A stretch of DNA of 64,000 nucleotides from Bubalus kerabau (lineage: Eukaryota > Chordata > Mammalia > Artiodactyla > Bovidae): contig NW_026577903.1 of NCBI RefSeq assembly GCF_029407905.1, forward strand, positions 2,447,812-2,511,811. Direction: 5' to 3'. Below, piece after piece: positions 60,410 through 64,000 of the stretch. The position numbers and the translations under genes are program-made. Position 1 is the first letter of the stretch. Each line of letters begins with the position of its first letter. The notes below the pieces were generated by a model that was given only the letters and a program-made list of their open reading frames with translations, had not been told where the DNA came from and ran no database searches.

Positions 60410-61814
60410 GTGTTGTGCCTTCACCCACAGGGTTGCCTTCGAAGAGGGGTCCGGGCCTCGGGTCCTTCTCAAGAGCGGACCGGGGAATCGGGGGCGTTCG
60501 GCCTGTGGCCCCACCCACGTGGCTCGTCTCGAATTTCCTCGTGAGACCGGCCTCATCCTGAGGTGCGCCGGGAAGGCCGGGAACCCCTTCCAGACCACGC
60601 AGGGGAATCGCCTCTCCTGTCGCGATCAGGAGGGGAGAAGGGGCTCAGAGGAAGCGGTGCCGGGACCCTCGGTGTTCCCCTCGGGGGAACCCGGCGTGTC
60701 GGGGGACTTTTGGGGGTCGCAGGAAGGCTGTCAGGGACCGTCTCGCCCTTCAGGGCGGAACAGGGGACTTCCCTTGAGACGCCGTCGCGGGCAAGGGCCT
60801 CATCTTGCCAAGCGGTGGGAACCACGTGGTTTTTCTCGAGTTGCGGCGGCATTCTCGAGTTACGACGGGGATCTCAGCCTTCCCCTTGGGTTGGCCCTGG
60901 GAAGCCCAATCTTCCCCTCGGGTTGCGAGGGAAAGCTGGGGGTGGCGCTCGAGTCACTGCAGGGCCTAAGAGACCTCACCTAAGCGTGTGTCCGGGACCT
61001 AATTTTCCTCTCCAGGGAAGGCAGGGATCTCGGGGTTGCATTCCAGGCTCCCCCGGGGAGTCAGGCCTCGTCTCGAGGGGAAGCCAAGGACTCCGCTCTC
61101 CTCTCGAGTCGCGACGCGGGTCTCTTGGAGCCCCCTGAGCGGCCTCAAGGGAGTCCAGCCTCCTCTTCCGTTTGGAGAGAGGACCCGGGATTGCTCTCCA
61201 GGCCATGCAGGAAAAGAAGGCCCTCAGCTCGCGAGGACGGGGGCGTCTCAGGGGTTTCCTCGAGCTGCGGCGCCCGTGGGGGTTTTCTCCCGAGGCACGA
61301 CGAGGATCTCAGGGAGCCTCTCGTGCGGCGCCAGGGAAGTCAGGTCTCCATGCGCGTGGCGAGGGGGAGCGCGTCCTGGCTCTCGAGTCACGGGAGGGGA
61401 CTAGGGCCTCGAGACGCGTTGAAGAAGGACTCTCGAGGTCTTTGTCGGGGGGCGGCGGGAAACCCTCGTGTCCCTCGCCTTCTGCCGGGGACCTTAGGGA
61501 GCTTCCCAGGGTGCCTCTGAGAGGCGAGGGATCCTGTGGAGGTGGCGGGGCCCCTCGGGACTCCGCTGGGTCTGGCGCAACGGAAGAGGGCCTCACCTCG
61601 AGGGGAGGCAGGCACCTCAGGCTTCCTCTGCGTTTCGGACTCCGACCGCAGGGTCCCTGCAGAGTTGGGACAGGAGAGTCAGGCCTCGTCTTGTCTGAGG
61701 AAGGGAACCCCGCTGGCCTCTCGAGTTGCTCAGGGGGTCTCAGGCCCCTCGTCGAGCTGTGTGTGGAACCCGCGGGTCTTTGCGGACGATGCACGGGGGT
61801 GGCAGTGCCCCTTC
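60410..61814. repeat. Satellite unit 44
   Basis: T at u712, G at u1092; counterpart of unit 32. Confidence 0.95.
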
Positions 61815-63218
61815 GTGTTGTGCCTTCACCCACAGGGTTGCCTTCGAAGAGGGGTCCGGGCCTCGGGTCCTTCTCAAGAGCGGACCGGGGAATCGGGGGT
61901 GTTCGGCCTGTGGCCCCACCCACGTGGCTCGTCTCGAATTTCCTCGTGAGACCGGCCTCATCCTGAGGTGCGCCGGGAAGGCCGGGAACCCCTTCCAGAC
62001 CACGCAGGGGAATCGCCTCTCCTGTCGCGATCAGGAGGGGAGAAGGGGCTCAGAGGAAGCGGTGCCGGGACCCTCGGTGTTCCCCTCGGGGGAACCCGGC
62101 GTGTCGGGGGACTTTTGGGGGTCGCAGGAAGGCTGTCAGGGACCGTCTCGCCCTTCAGGGCGGAACAGGGGACTTCCCTTGAGACGCCGTCGCGGGCAAG
62201 GGCCTCATCTTGCCAAGCGGTGGGAACCACGTGGTTTTTCTCGAGTTGCGGCGGCATTCTCGAGTTACGACGGGGATCTCAGCCTTCCCCTTGGGTTGGC
62301 CCTGGGAAGCCCAATCTTCCCCTCGGGTTGCGAGGGAAAGCTGGGGGTGGCGCTCGAGTCACTGCAGGGCCTAAGAGACCTCACCTAAGCGTGTGTCCGG
62401 GACCTAATTTTCCTCTCCAGGGAAGGCAGGGATCTCGGGGTTGCATTCCAGGCTCCCCCGGGGAGTCAGGCCTCGTCTCGAGGGGAAGCCAAGGACTCCG
62501 CTCTCCTCTCGAGTCGCGACGCGGGTCTCTTGGAGCCCCCTGAGCGGCCTCAAGGGAGTCCAGCCTCCTCTTCCGTTTGGAGAGAGGACCCGGGATTGCT
62601 CTCCAGGCCATGCAGGAAAAGAAGGCCCTCAGCTCGCGAGGACGGGGGCGTCTCAGGGGTTTCCTCGAGCTGCGGCGCCCGTGGGGGTTTTCTCCCAAGG
62701 CACGACGAGGATCTCAGGGAGCCTCTCGTGCGGCGCCAGGGAAGTCAGGTCTCCATGCGCGTGGCGAGGGGGAGCGCGTCCTGGCTCTCGAGTCACGGGA
62801 GGGGACTAGGGCCTCGAGACGTGTTGAAGAAGGACTCTCGAGGTCTTTGTCGGGGGGCGGCGGGAAACCCTCGTTTCCCTCGCCTTCTGCCGGGGACCTT
62901 AGGGAACTTCCCAGGGTGCCTCTGAGAGGCGAGGGATCCTGTGGAGGTGGCGGGGCCCCTCGGGACTCCGCTGGGTCTGGCGCAACGGAAGAGGGCCTCA
63001 CCTCGAGGGGAGGCAGGCACCTCAGGCTTCCTCTGCGTTTCGGACTCCGACCGCAGGGTCCCTGCAGAGTTGGGACAGGAGAGTCAGGCCTCGTCTTGTC
63101 TGAGGAAGGGAACCCCGCTGGCCTCTCGAGTTGCTCAGGGGTCTCAGGCCCCTCGTCGAGCTGTGTGTGGAACCCGCGGGTCTTTGCGGACGATGCACGG
63201 GGGTGGCAGTGCCCCTTC
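61815..63218. repeat. Satellite unit 45 (1,404 bp)
   Basis: T at u86 (61900), T at u712, A at 62697, T at 62822, T at u1061 and A at u1092, with one G lost from the five-G run near 63139. The whole set matches unit 33. Confidence 0.95.
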
Positions 63219-64000
63219 GTGTTGTGCCTTCACCCACAGGGTTGCCTTCGAAGAGGGGTCCGGGCCTCGGGTCCTTCTCAAGAGCGGACCGGGGAATCGG
63301 GGGCGTTCGGCCTGTGGCCCCACCCACGTGGCTCGTCTCGAATTTCCTCGTGAGACCGGCCTCATCCTGAGGTGCGCCGGGAAGGCCGGGAACCCCTTCC
63401 AGACCACGCAGGGGAATCGCCTCTCCTGTCGCGATCAGGAGGGGAGAAGGGGCTCAGAGGAAGCGGTGCCGGGACCCTCGGTGTTCCCCTCGGGGGAACC
63501 CGGCGTGTCGGGGGACTTTTGGGGGTCGCAGGAAGGCTGTCAGGGACCGTCTCGCCCTTCAGGGCGGAACAGGGGACTTCCCTTGAGACGCCGTCGCGGG
63601 CAAGGGCCTCATCTTGCCAAGCGGTGGGAACCACGTGGTTTTTCTCGAGTTGCGGCGGCATTCTCGAGTTACGACGGGGATCTCAGCCTTCCCCTTGGGT
63701 TGGCCCTGGGAAGCCCAATCTTCCCCTCGGGTTGCGAGGGAAAGCTGGGGGTGGCGCTCGAGTCACTGCAGGGCCTAAGAGACCTCACCTAAGCGTGTGT
63801 CCGGGACCTAATTTTCCTCTCCAGGGAAGGCAGGGATCTCGGGGTTGCATTCCAGGCTCCCCCGGGGAGTCAGGCCTCGTCTCGAGGGGAAGCCAAGGAC
63901 TCCGCTCTCCTCTCGAGTCGCGACGCGGGGCTCTTGGAGCCCCCTGAGCAGCCTCAAGGGAGTCCAGCCTCCTCTTCCGTTTGGAGAGAGGACCCGGGAT
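63219..64000. repeat. Satellite unit 46 (partial, cut by window end)
   Basis: First 782 bp of a unit with G at u712; counterpart of unit 34. A at 63950 (CpG to CpA) is the only difference I noticed from unit 34. The array continues past the window. Confidence 0.95.

Larger units (their letters stand above)
1..64000. repeat. Satellite DNA array, 1,405-bp unit, bovine satellite I (1.715-type) family
   Basis: The first 20 bases recur at 1406, 2811, 4216, 5621, 7025 and so on to 63219, giving 45 full units and one partial. Thirty-eight units are 1,405 bp and seven are 1,404 bp (units 5, 12, 14, 15, 33, 38, 45). All are in one orientation with no foreign insert, and most neighbours differ by only a few bases. 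From established knowledge, cattle satellite I has a 1,402-bp unit made of 31-bp subrepeats rich in CTCGAG and sits in pericentromeric heterochromatin; length, base composition, CTCGAG density and the 31-bp register all fit here. The family call is from memory without alignment, and another bovid relative of this satellite is possible. No function is encoded; any role would be in centromere-flanking heterochromatin. Confidence 0.9.
56168..64000. repeat. Higher-order duplication, second copy (period 16,858 bp), open at the window end
   Basis: End of unit 40 through unit 46. It reproduces the marker series of units 29-34 in order. It may extend beyond the window, so the true copy length is unknown. 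The seven units between the copies (35 to 40 and the remainder of 34) do not match units 23-28 at the same offset, so this is a block duplication and not a continuous 12-unit higher-order repeat. Confidence 0.8.

Noticed and set aside
1..64000. A coding macrosatellite, such as a DUX4-type homeobox or other gene tandem array
   Set aside because: The unit is shorter than those known, no homeodomain or other motif is visible in any frame, and the internal 31-bp structure shows that it is a simple satellite.
1..64000. Ribosomal RNA gene array (GC-rich, tandem)
   Set aside because: The unit is far too short and shows no recognisable 18S, 5.8S or 28S segments; 5S units would be much shorter still and would contain the 5S sequence.
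1..64000. Transposon, LTR or SINE/LINE fragments
   Set aside because: Unit starts are spaced at exactly 1,405 or 1,404 bp throughout, which leaves no room for an insertion, and no poly-A tail or terminal repeat was seen.

Overview
The whole window is one uninterrupted, head-to-tail satellite DNA array with no gene in it. A unit of 1,405 bp (occasionally 1,404 bp) repeats 45 times from base 1 to base 63,218, and a 46th unit is cut off by the window end (63,219-64,000). Both window edges lie inside the array. All units have the same orientation. The only length changes I found are seven single-base deletions. There is no transposon, unrelated spacer, RNA gene or recognisable coding gene.

Four properties point to the GC-rich 1.715-type satellite I of bovine pericentromeres: a unit of about 1.4 kb, high GC (about 63% in the one line I counted), an internal register of about 31 bp, and the hexamer CTCGAG (11 exact copies in the first unit). 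Published cattle satellite I has a 1,402-bp unit built from 31-bp subrepeats centred on CTCGAG. The likely source is therefore a bovine mammal (cattle, yak, bison, buffalo or a relative), in centromere-flanking heterochromatin of an acrocentric chromosome. I recognised this from memory and did not align it. The EcoRI site that defines the cattle unit is not seen here; the nearest match is GAATTT at unit base 122. The species, or the satellite subfamily, therefore stays open.

Layout, using unit numbers with base 1 as unit base 1. Units 1-6 (1-8,429) are an older-looking, more varied stretch. Units 7-17 (8,430-23,881) contain a 4,213-bp (three-unit) tandem duplication. Units 18-21 (23,882-29,501) carry many scattered private changes. 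Units 22-36 (29,502-50,575) are very homogeneous. Units 37-40 (50,576-56,194) are the most diverged block. Units 41-46 (56,195-64,000) repeat units 29-34 almost perfectly at a distance of 16,858 bp (12 units).

Marker bases used to tell units apart, as unit position with the usual base: u86 C, u155 T, u301 T, u365 T, u525 A, u627 T, u661 G, u712 G or T (both common), u776 C, u1009 G, u1061 G, u1092 A or G (both common), u1174 G, u1365 G, u1378 C. Positions after a deleted base shift by one in the 1,404-bp units.

The many long open frames are a by-product of a GC-rich, stop-poor sequence repeated 45 times. They occur on both strands in overlapping frames, and 1,405 is not a multiple of 3, so the frame rotates from unit to unit. 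I do not annotate any of them as genes. I found no undescribed genetic system. What merits a second look is the array's fine structure: multi-unit duplications, conversion-like patches, a methylation-decay signature and a diverged island.
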